From CAIYRG01 sp963747255 (GTDB lineage: Bacteria; Pseudomonadota; Alphaproteobacteria; Micropepsales; Micropepsaceae), in contig CAVVEG010000005.1 of the NCBI GenBank assembly GCA_963747255.1, positions 278,660 to 342,659 of the forward strand: DNA of 64,000 nt. The letters run 5' to 3'. Under the pieces are notes generated by a model. That model saw only the letters and a program-made list of their open reading frames with translations, searched no databases and was not told the DNA's origin. This document shows positions 1 through 7,972 of this stretch, piece after piece; the first letter of the stretch is position 1; every line of letters starts with the position of its first letter. The position numbers were made by a program, and so were the translations under genes.

Positions 1-57
1 GCCGCGCGACGTGAGACGCGCTTCTGGCGAGCCAGGGTGACCGGGACTTGAAGTGTT

Positions 58-1182
58 CTACTGCGGAATTGCAACCGCGTGCCGGGCGGAGAAGAAAAGC
101 TCAACTTTGTCCCCGGGCACAACTCCGCCCGATGCAGCCCGAACAAGGATTTCCGCCGCACCCGCTGACAGCAGATATTCGATGGTTTCTCCGAGATATA
201 TCTCGCGCAGCACCTTCCCCGTCAGCCGGTTTTCGCTGCTCACGACCACATCAGTACTGCCCGCTTTGACGATGCCAATGTTCTCCGGGCGCACCAGAAC
301 GGCGACTTTGGTGCGCGATGCAAGCGCGTCCGGAAACAGGCAGGTGATGTCGCCGGACGCGGTGTTCACGATCCCCAGTTCTTCGCGCGCGGTGTCTTTC
401 ACCACGACACCGCGGATAAGATTACTGCGTCCGATGAAATTCGCGACGAATTCGGAATTCGGACGATTGTAGATGTCCTTCGGTTTTCCGATCTGGGCAA
501 TCCGGCCCTCGCGCATGACCGCGATACGGTCCGATATTGCAAGGGCTTCGGTTTGATCGTGCGTGACATATACGGCCGTGACGCCGGTCTCCTGCTGCAA
601 ACGTTTCAGCTCGACGCGCATCTGCTCCCGCAACTGCGCGTCGAGATTGGAAAGAGGTTCGTCGAGCAGAAGCAGCCTTGGTTCGCGGGCAAGGGCACGC
701 GCAAGCGCCAGCCTTTGCTGTTGACCACCTGAAAGCAGCGTCGCCGAACGCGATGCAAAAGCTCCGAGGCCGACGCGCTCCAGCACGCCGGTGGTTTTTT
801 TTGAAATTTCAGCCTGCGAATAACGGACGCTGCGCGATACGCGCAGCGGGTAGGCCGCGTTTTCGAACACGCTCATATGCGGCCAGATGGCGTAGGACTG
901 AAACACCATTCCGAGTTCGCGGTTATGCAGCGCGACATTCGTTCCGGTTTGTCCGTTGAAAACTTCTCGGCCTGCGATGGCAATTTTCCCGGCGCTCGGC
1001 GTTTCGAGGCCCGCAATCGCGCGCAGAGTTGTGGTTTTTCCGCAGCCCGATGGCCCCAGCAGGGTGAACAATTCGCCTTGGGCGATGTCGAATGTCGCAC
1101 TCTGCACCCCGCCGGCGGATTTCCCGTCAATCGAGGGGTAAAGTTTCGTCAACTGCTCGACCTGCAGGGCAAAGGCAGTCAT
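58..1182 (-). CDS. ABC transporter ATP-binding protein (iron/polyamine type)
   Basis: This is the cytoplasmic ATPase of an importer of the FbpC/PotA class. Walker A (GPSGCGKTT), the signature LSGGQQQRLALARAL and Walker B (LLLLDEPLSNLD) are intact, and a C-terminal TOBE-like region of about 120 residues follows. The frame stays open further upstream, but the ATG at 1182 is preferred: it lies 7 bases after the stop of the binding-protein gene and gives the usual N-terminus (MTAFALQVEQLTKLYP). It is the last visible gene of a four-gene minus-strand operon. The permease expected for this class is not in the window and probably lies beyond the left edge; bases 1-57 hold nothing I recognise. Substrate is not determined; the binding-protein class suggests Fe3+ or a small organic anion. 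Confidence 0.9.
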   Translation of the reverse strand: MTAFALQVEQLTKLYPSIDGKSAGGVQSATFDIAQGELFTLLGPSGCGKTTTLRAIAGLETPSAGKIAIAGREVFNGQTGTNVALHNRELGMVFQSYAIWPHMSVFENAAYPLRVSRSVRYSQAEISKKTTGVLERVGLGAFASRSATLLSGGQQQRLALARALAREPRLLLLDEPLSNLDAQLREQMRVELKRLQQETGVTAVYVTHDQTEALAISDRIAVMREGRIAQIGKPKDIYNRPNSEFVANFIGRSNLIRGVVVKDTAREELGIVNTASGDITCLFPDALASRTKVAVLVRPENIGIVKAGSTDVVVSSENRLTGKVLREIYLGETIEYLLSAGAAEILVRAASGGVVPGDKVELFFSARHAVAIPQ

Positions 1183-1189
1183 CCCGGGA

Positions 1190-2263
1190 TCACTGACGGA
1201 AATATTTGTTGAAAAGCCCGTTCGCCTGGTCACGGGTTTCGAACATCAGTGCCGGTGTGAACACGATTTCGCGCATGCCGTTCAGGCCCGGCACGATTTT
1301 CCGCAGCATCGCACTGCTTTCGACTTTCGGATTGGCCGAGAAATAATCCGCCGCGCGCAAGACCTCCTGGCCTTCGCGGGACAGAATGTAATCGATCAGC
1401 AGCATTGCGGCATTGGGATGGGGCGCGTCCCTGGCAAGCTGGACCGTGCTCACCGCAGACGGAACAGGATCGAGCATCACGGTGTCGAGTGGCGCTCCCT
1501 TCGCCTTGCTGATCAGGGGATGATGCGCGTAAATCTCCAGCGCCAGCTTGTATTCTCCCGCGCCGACGCGATCGACAAGTGCCCGGGCGCTTCCGGCATA
1601 ATTCACGATGCGCTGGGCGGCGAGTTTGACAAGATAGGCCTCGCCCTTTGCCGTCCCCATGCTGCGCAAAATTCCTGCGATGAAAAGCGGCGCGCCGACT
1701 TCACTGTCGGCACGCCACGCCATCGCGCCCCTCCATTTGGGGTCGAGCAGGTCTTCATAGGTCTTCGGCGCCTCGGCAGCGGAAACCTGCCGCGCGTTAT
1801 AGGCAAGGCCAAAATAATCCAGGCGGGAGACCGCCCAGTATCCGTTCAGGTCCAGATATTTCGCCGGATAATCCGCAGCTGCAGGCGAGCGGAACGGCGC
1901 CACGGCGCCCGCTTTGATCAGTGCTTCGGCGCCACCGGTGGATTCCAGCACGTCACCCATGACGCGCCCCGCGCGGCGCTCCGTTAGCGCTTTCTGAACG
2001 AGTGCGCGGCTGTCGCCCCGCCAGTAATCGACGGCAATGAACGGGTACTTCTTCCGAAATGCCTCTGCAATTGGACGGAGCGCCTGGTTTTCGATCATTC
2101 CCGAATAGAAAACCACTCTGCCCTCGCGCCGCGCACCTGCTTCCAGGCGTTCGACGCGATCCGCACCGCTGGTGAGTGCCACGCCGGGGGATGTGGCAGC
2201 CGACGCAGCACCTGTGACGAATACCGCAAACACCTCCAGGAGAGTGCGGCGCGCGATGGTCAT
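1190..2263 (-). CDS. ABC transporter periplasmic binding protein (FbpA/AfuA-like)
   Basis: A 357-residue extracellular solute-binding protein. The N-terminus (MTIARRTLLEVFAVFVTGAASA) is a signal peptide with a double arginine, possibly Tat-dependent. The mature part starts with the family's usual GRVVFYSG strand and ends with the KIVPGLNG/FETRDQANGLFNKYF region common in this class. The start overlaps the stop of the upstream enolase-superfamily gene by four bases (ATGA), so translation is probably coupled. Such proteins often bind ferric ion, but many relatives near catabolic genes bind organic acids. Sitting between an enolase-superfamily enzyme and an ATPase, it may import the substrate of that enzyme; this is inference. 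Confidence 0.87.
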   Translation of the reverse strand: MTIARRTLLEVFAVFVTGAASAATSPGVALTSGADRVERLEAGARREGRVVFYSGMIENQALRPIAEAFRKKYPFIAVDYWRGDSRALVQKALTERRAGRVMGDVLESTGGAEALIKAGAVAPFRSPAAADYPAKYLDLNGYWAVSRLDYFGLAYNARQVSAAEAPKTYEDLLDPKWRGAMAWRADSEVGAPLFIAGILRSMGTAKGEAYLVKLAAQRIVNYAGSARALVDRVGAGEYKLALEIYAHHPLISKAKGAPLDTVMLDPVPSAVSTVQLARDAPHPNAAMLLIDYILSREGQEVLRAADYFSANPKVESSAMLRKIVPGLNGMREIVFTPALMFETRDQANGLFNKYFRQ

Positions 2264-3351
2264 CCGAGCATAGCCTTTGGCCGGTTCATCCGCGGGCTCA
2301 CACCGCAGCCAGGAAGCGCAGGCAATTTGAGCACGCCGGCCTCGATTTCTATTCCTTCAAACGGGTCGTCAAGAAGCCGATCGAATTCGCCGAGTTCGCA
2401 GGCATAACCGGAATTGGGCAGCGCGCAGGCCAGATGCATCGCGTGAGCGCTCAACAGGCGCGAGCCTACCGCGGCGCCCATTCGGCAGGAGACCTGGCCG
2501 GCTTCGCAGATGCGCGCAGCAGCCAGCGTGTTCCCGAGCCCACCAAGTTTGGGAATCTTCAGGCTGACCGAATCGACAATGCGGCCGGAGACAAGGCGAA
2601 ACACGGCATCAAGACTGTCCGCGCTTTCATCTGCTTCGACGGCAACTGGAACGCAATCGGTAACAAGCTTGAGACCTGAAAAATCGCTTGCTGCGACCGG
2701 CTGCTCAGCCAGATCGATGCGGTACTCGGCCATTCGAATGAGTGCAGAAATGGCGTCCTTCACGGACCAGGATTGGTTTGCATCGACGGTGAGGCCGATT
2801 GCGTCGCCTACACGCTCGCGTATTGCAGCAACGCGCGCGACATCGCGGTTCACGTCTCCCTCGGCCTTGACCTTGAGACAGCGGTAGCCGGCGGCGACGA
2901 GCCGTTCAGCCTGCGCAGCCATTTCGTCCGGCGTCTTGATCGCCAGGATGCGCAGGACGGGCAGGGAGTCGCGCAACCTGCCGCCAAACATCTGATGGAG
3001 CGGAATTCCGAGCAGCCGCGCGTCCAGGTCATGCAGCGCGCAGTCGATTGCCGCCTTTGCCTGACGGTGTCCGGACAGCGATCGTTCCAGAACGTCCATG
3101 ATTGCGGTGATCTCGAAGCATTCCCGACCGTTCACCAGCGGTGCGAAATGTTCCAGAGCGGCAATCAGGGTTTCTCGCGTTGCCCCCATATGCGGCGTGG
3201 CGGAAGCGTAGCCATAGCCCTCGACACCGCTTTCCGTCCCGAGGGTGACGATCACGCCTTCGGTCACGGGACTGGCGCCATGCGCAAAACGCCAGGCCGG
3301 GTCCTGCTTGCGCAGCACGCAGGGCTCCAACCGGACGCGCGCGATTTTCAT
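2260..3351 (-). CDS. Mandelate racemase/muconate-lactonizing-type enolase superfamily enzyme
   Basis: A 363-residue enolase-superfamily member that should abstract a proton alpha to a carboxylate. Features of the muconate cycloisomerase subgroup are visible: the KxK motif in CLKVKAEGD, metal ligands in LTVDANQSW, LAEQPV and VAVEADES, and a second catalytic lysine in SLKIPKLGGL. Reaction could be cycloisomerisation, racemisation, dipeptide epimerisation or dehydration; the sequence alone does not decide. Both ends overlap neighbours by four bases (amidohydrolase upstream, binding protein downstream), so this is a tightly coupled operon. Together they look like uptake plus two-step processing of a carboxylic acid or lactone. 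Confidence 0.85.
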   Translation of the reverse strand: MKIARVRLEPCVLRKQDPAWRFAHGASPVTEGVIVTLGTESGVEGYGYASATPHMGATRETLIAALEHFAPLVNGRECFEITAIMDVLERSLSGHRQAKAAIDCALHDLDARLLGIPLHQMFGGRLRDSLPVLRILAIKTPDEMAAQAERLVAAGYRCLKVKAEGDVNRDVARVAAIRERVGDAIGLTVDANQSWSVKDAISALIRMAEYRIDLAEQPVAASDFSGLKLVTDCVPVAVEADESADSLDAVFRLVSGRIVDSVSLKIPKLGGLGNTLAAARICEAGQVSCRMGAAVGSRLLSAHAMHLACALPNSGYACELGEFDRLLDDPFEGIEIEAGVLKLPALPGCGVSPRMNRPKAMLG

Positions 3352-4406
3352 GCGCGTGCTCCGAAACCGTAGAGAGCGCGGGCATTGTCGTCGAGGATAC
3401 GATCGATGACCGCGGGCGCAATTTTGCCATTCGCTTTCAGCAGCCGAAGCGCTTCGATCTGGCTCGACGTATCGGCATGCCCGTAATCGGTGCCGATCAC
3501 AAGGTTATCACCACCGCCGTCCCTGAGGACATATTCGAGGTCATCTGTACACTGACAGGCCACATACATGTTGTTGGCCTTCAGCGGATCTTTCGGCAAT
3601 TGCCGGTTCCGGCGCTGCAGCCGCAGGGCCAAGTCGTTGAAAGCATATGGCAGCCATTGTGCGCTCACCTCGATGAAACCCCAACGCAGCTTTGGGAATT
3701 TGCCGGGAATTCCGTCCATGAGCAGATTGTGGAAGGCTGCAATCACCGGCAGTTTGGAGCGGCCGAAGCCGCCTTCGGTGGCATAAATATCCCGCACTGC
3801 GAAACTGTTGTTCCCGGAATGAAAGCAGACGGCAAGGTCGTAATCCTGGGCAGTTTCGTAAAGACGGAAAAAATAGGGATTGGTGAGACGCATCTCCGCC
3901 TCCAGTCCCCGCACGAAAATGCCGCAGGCGCCGTGTTCTTTCCCGAAGGCAATTTCCTTTCTGGTTTCTTCCATTGACCGCAATGGAGGCATGACGACCC
4001 AGCGGAGCCGCCCGTTGCTTTGGCTCCAGATATCAGCGAGCCAGCGGTTATAGCTGCGGCAGATCGCGACCTCGACCGCCGGATCTTGCGTCCATGCGCG
4101 CAGGAATACGGTCGGGTAAAGCACCTGAATGTCGATATCGAGTTCATCCATGTGGTTCAGGCGGGCGTGGATATCGCGCATTTCCCGGGATTCCTCGGGA
4201 GTGTTCGAGCCCACATTATGTTCCTTCGGCTGCAGGCGTCCGTCGATGATCCAGTATTCTTTCTGGATTCCACCTTCATTGCTGCGGGCGTGCTCGCCCT
4301 CAACCTGACGCACGATGCGCGGGCGGAGGTGGCGGCTTTCCGGATCGAGGTAATCGAAGGTCGCCATGTTTTCTATGACATGCGCGTCCGAATCTATGGC
4401 TCCCAT
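3348..4406 (-). CDS. Amidohydrolase family protein (ACMSD/PF04909 type)
   Basis: A metal-dependent hydrolase or decarboxylase of the amidohydrolase-2 family. The N-terminal metal motif is DSDAHVIEN, the internal histidine sits in CFHSG, and the conserved aspartate is in GTDYGHAD. The ATG at 4406 is chosen over upstream ATGs at 4412 and 4454 because a GGGG ribosome-binding sequence lies six bases before it and the protein then begins MGAIDSDAHV, as is usual. Family members decarboxylate aromatic acids or hydrolyse lactones. It is the first gene of the minus-strand operon; its stop overlaps the next start (ATGA). Confidence 0.85.
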   Translation of the reverse strand: MGAIDSDAHVIENMATFDYLDPESRHLRPRIVRQVEGEHARSNEGGIQKEYWIIDGRLQPKEHNVGSNTPEESREMRDIHARLNHMDELDIDIQVLYPTVFLRAWTQDPAVEVAICRSYNRWLADIWSQSNGRLRWVVMPPLRSMEETRKEIAFGKEHGACGIFVRGLEAEMRLTNPYFFRLYETAQDYDLAVCFHSGNNSFAVRDIYATEGGFGRSKLPVIAAFHNLLMDGIPGKFPKLRWGFIEVSAQWLPYAFNDLALRLQRRNRQLPKDPLKANNMYVACQCTDDLEYVLRDGGGDNLVIGTDYGHADTSSQIEALRLLKANGKIAPAVIDRILDDNARALYGFGARA

Positions 4407-4523
4407 AAGCATCCCCGAAATGGCCGCCGAACATAACGATGACAAAGGTTCCAAGACAATGGTGCGCGTGGGCGGCGGGTTCGCTGCGCCATTCGACGCG
4501 GCAGAGTGGGGGCTTGGGCCGCC

Positions 4524-4952
4524 TCAGGACTTCAGAATTGCCTGCAGGAAGGCTCGCAGTTTCGGGCTCGCGCCAATCGCAAAGCCCGCGACAAGCGAGG
4601 CAAGTAGTCCGCCGCCGGCATGGGCTCCTGCGATTCCACGGATCTTGCGGCCAAGTTCGCTGCCGATTTCCGCGGCGCTTTCACACTGTTCCAGCGATGG
4701 AATATCGGCCTCCCGGCGGCGGCGGCGGCGGTGATGAGGTCTGGAAACGGCCCGCAGAATTGCCATCAGAAGAATGGCCGCGGCGAGAATCACCACTCCG
4801 GTTATGGCAGCCGCTGCGGGCGCCACCAGCACATTCAGCAGCGCGAGATACACACCATATGCGAAAAACGCGACAGCAATAACGCCGGCGATCAGCCCGA
4901 TCAGGAGCATGGCGAATACGATCGCGATTTTCGCGGCGAAGCGGCTGAGCAC
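4524..4952 (-). CDS. Small two-helix membrane protein, holin-like, unknown function
   Basis: 142 residues. Two predicted membrane helices (about residues 7-35 and 43-66) are followed by a very basic stretch (RPHHRRRRRRE) and a soluble C-terminal region with a weakly hydrophobic GGGLLASLVAGFAIGA segment. The stop of the upstream DUF883-like gene lies 5 bases before this start, so the two are probably co-transcribed. Paired small membrane proteins of this kind are common stress-related envelope proteins in proteobacteria. No catalytic motif is visible. Confidence 0.65.
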   Translation of the reverse strand: MLSRFAAKIAIVFAMLLIGLIAGVIAVAFFAYGVYLALLNVLVAPAAAAITGVVILAAAILLMAILRAVSRPHHRRRRRREADIPSLEQCESAAEIGSELGRKIRGIAGAHAGGGLLASLVAGFAIGASPKLRAFLQAILKS

Positions 4953-4957
4953 TGTTG

Positions 4958-5260
4958 CTACCTGCGCCCGCCGCCCACCATCAATCCAAACAGCACGCCC
5001 GCGAAGAACACGATCACCGCCGTACCGACGGGGCGCTCTTCCAGCTCGTCCAGTACGGACTGTGCGGTGTTTCGGGCTTCGGACCAGCCGCGTTCTGCGC
5101 TTTGTCGAATGCGGCCCGCAGCTTCGGCGCCGCGTGTCCGCGCGCTCTCCTTCAGAATATCGGCAATTTTTGAAAAATCGTCCCGCAGGTTGCGCAGTTC
5201 GGACTGCAGTTGCTCAACGTCTGACGCTGAATTCATTCCGCTGCCGATTTGCTCGCTCAT
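4958..5260 (-). CDS. DUF883/ElaB-YqjD-like membrane-anchored protein
   Basis: About 100 residues. A charged amphipathic, probably coiled-coil region (QLQSELRNLRDDFSKIADI, then ESARTRGAEAAGRIRQSAE) is followed by a single C-terminal membrane helix (VGTAVIVFFAGVLFGLMVGG) ending in arginines. This is the layout of the ElaB/YqjD/YgaM family, inner-membrane proteins that bind ribosomes in stationary-phase E. coli. The ATG at 5260 (MSEQIGSGMNS) is preferred to an upstream one because the earlier residues do not look like the family. Confidence 0.75.
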   Translation of the reverse strand: MSEQIGSGMNSASDVEQLQSELRNLRDDFSKIADILKESARTRGAEAAGRIRQSAERGWSEARNTAQSVLDELEERPVGTAVIVFFAGVLFGLMVGGGRR

Positions 5261-5343
5261 GGCTTCCCCTTGGCTTATGCGGCCGCGATTTGGCTTTAGT
5301 TCCGCACCGGCGTCAATAAGGGCAGCCGGCAATCCGGCACCGA

Positions 5344-5787
5344 TCAGGGAGATTCGCCGCAGTTCTCGCCAAAAGCGGCAAGACCCTCTTCCAGATAGTC
5401 GCCAAGCAACGGTAAACCGAGGAGATATTCTGCAACGCGCTTGTTGTGCTGTGAACGCGCTTCGCGCAAAGCCTCATTCCATTCAGGAAGTTCATAGGTT
5501 CCACGGCCGAGCCAGGCGAGTGCAACCAGATTGACCTGTTCGTCCTCATCCAGCGCGCGAATGAATTCAACGATTTCCAGACGGGTCGCGTCCTGACCAA
5601 CAGGAAGGTCTTCGAGCACATCCGTCATTCCGTCATCGGAGGCATTGGAACCCGAGTCCGGATCGGTCAGCCCCTCTTTGGCGTCGAATTGCCGCGCCTT
5701 GGCGATGATATGGCAAACCTTGTCCGGGTTGATGCCAAGCTCCACGCCGGGCGGAATATCCGGTTCGGTTGAAATGATCTGGGTCAT
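5344..5787 (-). CDS. DUF3775 domain-containing protein
   Basis: 147 residues, acidic and soluble. The pattern GINPDKVCHIIAKARQFDAKE near the N-terminus, and EIVEFIRALDEDEQVNLVALAWLGRG followed by a helical C-terminus (YLLGLPLLGDYLEEGL), match the alphaproteobacterial DUF3775 family. Its biochemical role is unknown. It is separated from neighbours by about 85 bases on either side and may be transcribed alone. Confidence 0.8.
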   Translation of the reverse strand: MTQIISTEPDIPPGVELGINPDKVCHIIAKARQFDAKEGLTDPDSGSNASDDGMTDVLEDLPVGQDATRLEIVEFIRALDEDEQVNLVALAWLGRGTYELPEWNEALREARSQHNKRVAEYLLGLPLLGDYLEEGLAAFGENCGESP

Positions 5788-5875
5788 GGATTGTCTAACG
5801 CCGCGGTGAACGGCGCCGCCTTCGCTTTCCAGTTGGTTACGTTTCGCATCCGATAAGGTTCAAGAAAGAACAATT

Positions 5876-7099
5876 CTAATGCCGGGATTCGCTTGCGCGA
5901 GCCTCGGCCACGCGCATGACCCTCAGGATATTGCCGCCCCAGATTTTTGCCAGATCCTGTTCGGTATAGCCGGCCGCGAGCAGTCGTCTGCTGATTTCCG
6001 GAATCCCGGCCACGTCTTCCATGCCGGTAACACCTCCGCCGCCGTCCCAATCAAGGCCAATTCCGACATGGTCGGAACCCGCAAGGCGCAACGCGTGAAT
6101 CAGGTGTGCCATAAACTCATTGATGGTTGCTTTCGGCACCGGATATTGCGCTTCGATGGCATGGCGTTTGGCCATGTAATCCTTCAGCCGCATGCCCAAA
6201 AGCCTGCGAAAGGGTCCGTATTTTCTTCCCAGCGCCTGCATCGCCCGCTCGCGCTCGGGATTGGGCGGAGTTTCGATCAGATAATCGCTGTAGGAATTGA
6301 TCTGAATGACACCGCCCGCTGCGGCAAGCCGGAGAATGCGGGCGTCGTCGATATTGCGCGGGTGATTGAACACGGCACGCGCGCTGGAATGCGACAGCAC
6401 AATAGGAGTGGAGGAGAGCGCCAGCATCTGGTCGAAAGTCTCGTCTGAGGCGTGCGAGGCATCGAGAATGATCCCAAGCCGGTTCGCCTCCGCCACCAGC
6501 TCCCGGCCGAGAGGCGAAAGCCCGTGCCATTCCGGGCCCTTGGGGTCGGTAGCAGAATCGGCGAAATCATTGTTGGTGAAATGGACGGGTCCGGCCATGC
6601 GCACACCGAGATCATAAAACCGCTTCAGCTGGGTAATGTCCCTGCCGAGCGGATAGCTGTTCTCCATGCTCTGATAGACAACGCGTTTTCCCGATTTGAC
6701 GATGCGTTCAGCATCATCGGCCCGAAAAGCCAGTTCGAAAACATCGGAATGGCGCGACACCATTTCACGGATTTCGGTCTCGCGCTTGAGGGCAGCATCC
6801 TTCGCCATGGCAAAACCTTCGGGCGTCCGTGGTCCCTGCGGAATAAAAACAGCGAAGAACCCCCCATCGAGCCCGCCTTTGACCATCCGCGGATAATCGA
6901 CCTGGGACAGATCGCCCTGGACGCTGTGCTCGTCCATCATGTCCCAGCCGGGACGGCCAAAATTCATCGGCGTGTCCATATGCGTATCCAGCGTCAGTAT
7001 CCGCGCGTGGATGGCCCGCGCATCGGCAGCATGGGCGCCGGACGGCAAACAGGTCAGCGCTGCAAGTACGAGTCCATGGAAAAGCCGGCCAACTGCCAT
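5876..7099 (-). CDS. Membrane dipeptidase (peptidase family M19), exported
   Basis: A zinc-dependent renal-dipeptidase-like enzyme. Metal-site residues are visible in LTLDTHMDTP (HxD), the glutamate of SMENSYPLG, and histidines in ILDASHAS and LSHSSAR; HVGIGLDWDG is the family's conserved C-terminal block. The ATG at 7099 starts a clear signal peptide (MAVGRLFHGLVLAALTCLPSGAHA), so periplasmic or lipid-free export is expected; the longer frame to 7162 would hide it. Likely role is cleavage of dipeptides or dehydropeptides. It is divergent from the catabolic cluster that begins at 7201. Confidence 0.9.
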   Translation of the reverse strand: MAVGRLFHGLVLAALTCLPSGAHAADARAIHARILTLDTHMDTPMNFGRPGWDMMDEHSVQGDLSQVDYPRMVKGGLDGGFFAVFIPQGPRTPEGFAMAKDAALKRETEIREMVSRHSDVFELAFRADDAERIVKSGKRVVYQSMENSYPLGRDITQLKRFYDLGVRMAGPVHFTNNDFADSATDPKGPEWHGLSPLGRELVAEANRLGIILDASHASDETFDQMLALSSTPIVLSHSSARAVFNHPRNIDDARILRLAAAGGVIQINSYSDYLIETPPNPERERAMQALGRKYGPFRRLLGMRLKDYMAKRHAIEAQYPVPKATINEFMAHLIHALRLAGSDHVGIGLDWDGGGGVTGMEDVAGIPEISRRLLAAGYTEQDLAKIWGGNILRVMRVAEARASESRH

Positions 7100-7200
7100 C
7101 GTACCGCCTCTGCTGGTTCTGCTGACATCACAACAGTAGCGGATTTGCAGCGGGGGCGTCATTCGCCTAAGTAGCCCCCGAAACCGATTGAGGTTTTTCG

Positions 7201-7959
7201 ATGGAGCGCAAACGGGCGCTGGTCACAGGGGGGGCGACAGGCATTGGCCGCGCCGCCGTCCTGCATCTGGCCCGGGCAGGTTTCGATATCGCGCTGAATT
7301 ACCGCTCAAGCCGGGATGCAGCGCACGAAACCGCCGCGGAAGCTGAAAAATCGGGCGCGAAAGTGCTGCTGGTTGCCGCCGATGTTGCCGACGACAATCA
7401 GGTGAAAACGATGTTGCGCAGTGTTGCAGCGGAGTTCGGCCGACTTGACGCGCTGGTCAATAATGCGGGCACGACCATTTCCACACCGGCAAAGGAACTG
7501 GACGCAGTAGCGGTCGAAGATTGGGACCGCGTTTTCGCGGTGAATGTCAGAGGCCTCTTCCTGGTCACGCGTGCAGCTGTGCCTTTGCTGAAGCTGGGCA
7601 AATCGCCCTCTATCGTCAACATTGCGAGCATTGTTGGCCTCCGGCCGGGCCCGCAGCCATTGCCATATGCTGCCAGCAAAGCTGCGGTGGTTTCACTGAC
7701 GAAACAATTGGCAGGAGCATTGGCGCCGCATATCCGCGTCAATGCTGTCGCGCCCGGCTGGATCGAAGGCGAGTGGATGGAACGCATGCTTGGCGACAAT
7801 TATGAAGGGTTGATGGAGCGACGCGCGAAGGCGACTCCTCTCGGGCGCTGCGCAAGTTTTGACGATGTAGGCGAAGTCATTCTCTCGTTGATTGTTTACA
7901 ATCGTTTCGTGAACGGAGAAATCGTGGTTGTGGATGGCGGTTTCGCCAGCACCACGTGA
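7201..7959 (+). CDS. SDR-family NAD(P)-dependent oxidoreductase (FabG-like)
   Basis: A classical short-chain dehydrogenase of 252 residues. Cofactor motif TGGATGIG, structural NNAG, catalytic serine in NIASIVG and YAASK (YxxxK) are all present. It is the first gene of the long plus-strand catabolic cluster, 13 bases before the start of the adenylating ligase. In that setting it may oxidise or reduce a hydroxyacyl or dihydrodiol intermediate; the substrate cannot be read from the sequence. Confidence 0.9.
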   Translation: MERKRALVTGGATGIGRAAVLHLARAGFDIALNYRSSRDAAHETAAEAEKSGAKVLLVAADVADDNQVKTMLRSVAAEFGRLDALVNNAGTTISTPAKELDAVAVEDWDRVFAVNVRGLFLVTRAAVPLLKLGKSPSIVNIASIVGLRPGPQPLPYAASKAAVVSLTKQLAGALAPHIRVNAVAPGWIEGEWMERMLGDNYEGLMERRAKATPLGRCASFDDVGEVILSLIVYNRFVNGEIVVVDGGFASTT

Positions 7960-7972
7960 TCTGAGGGATGAA

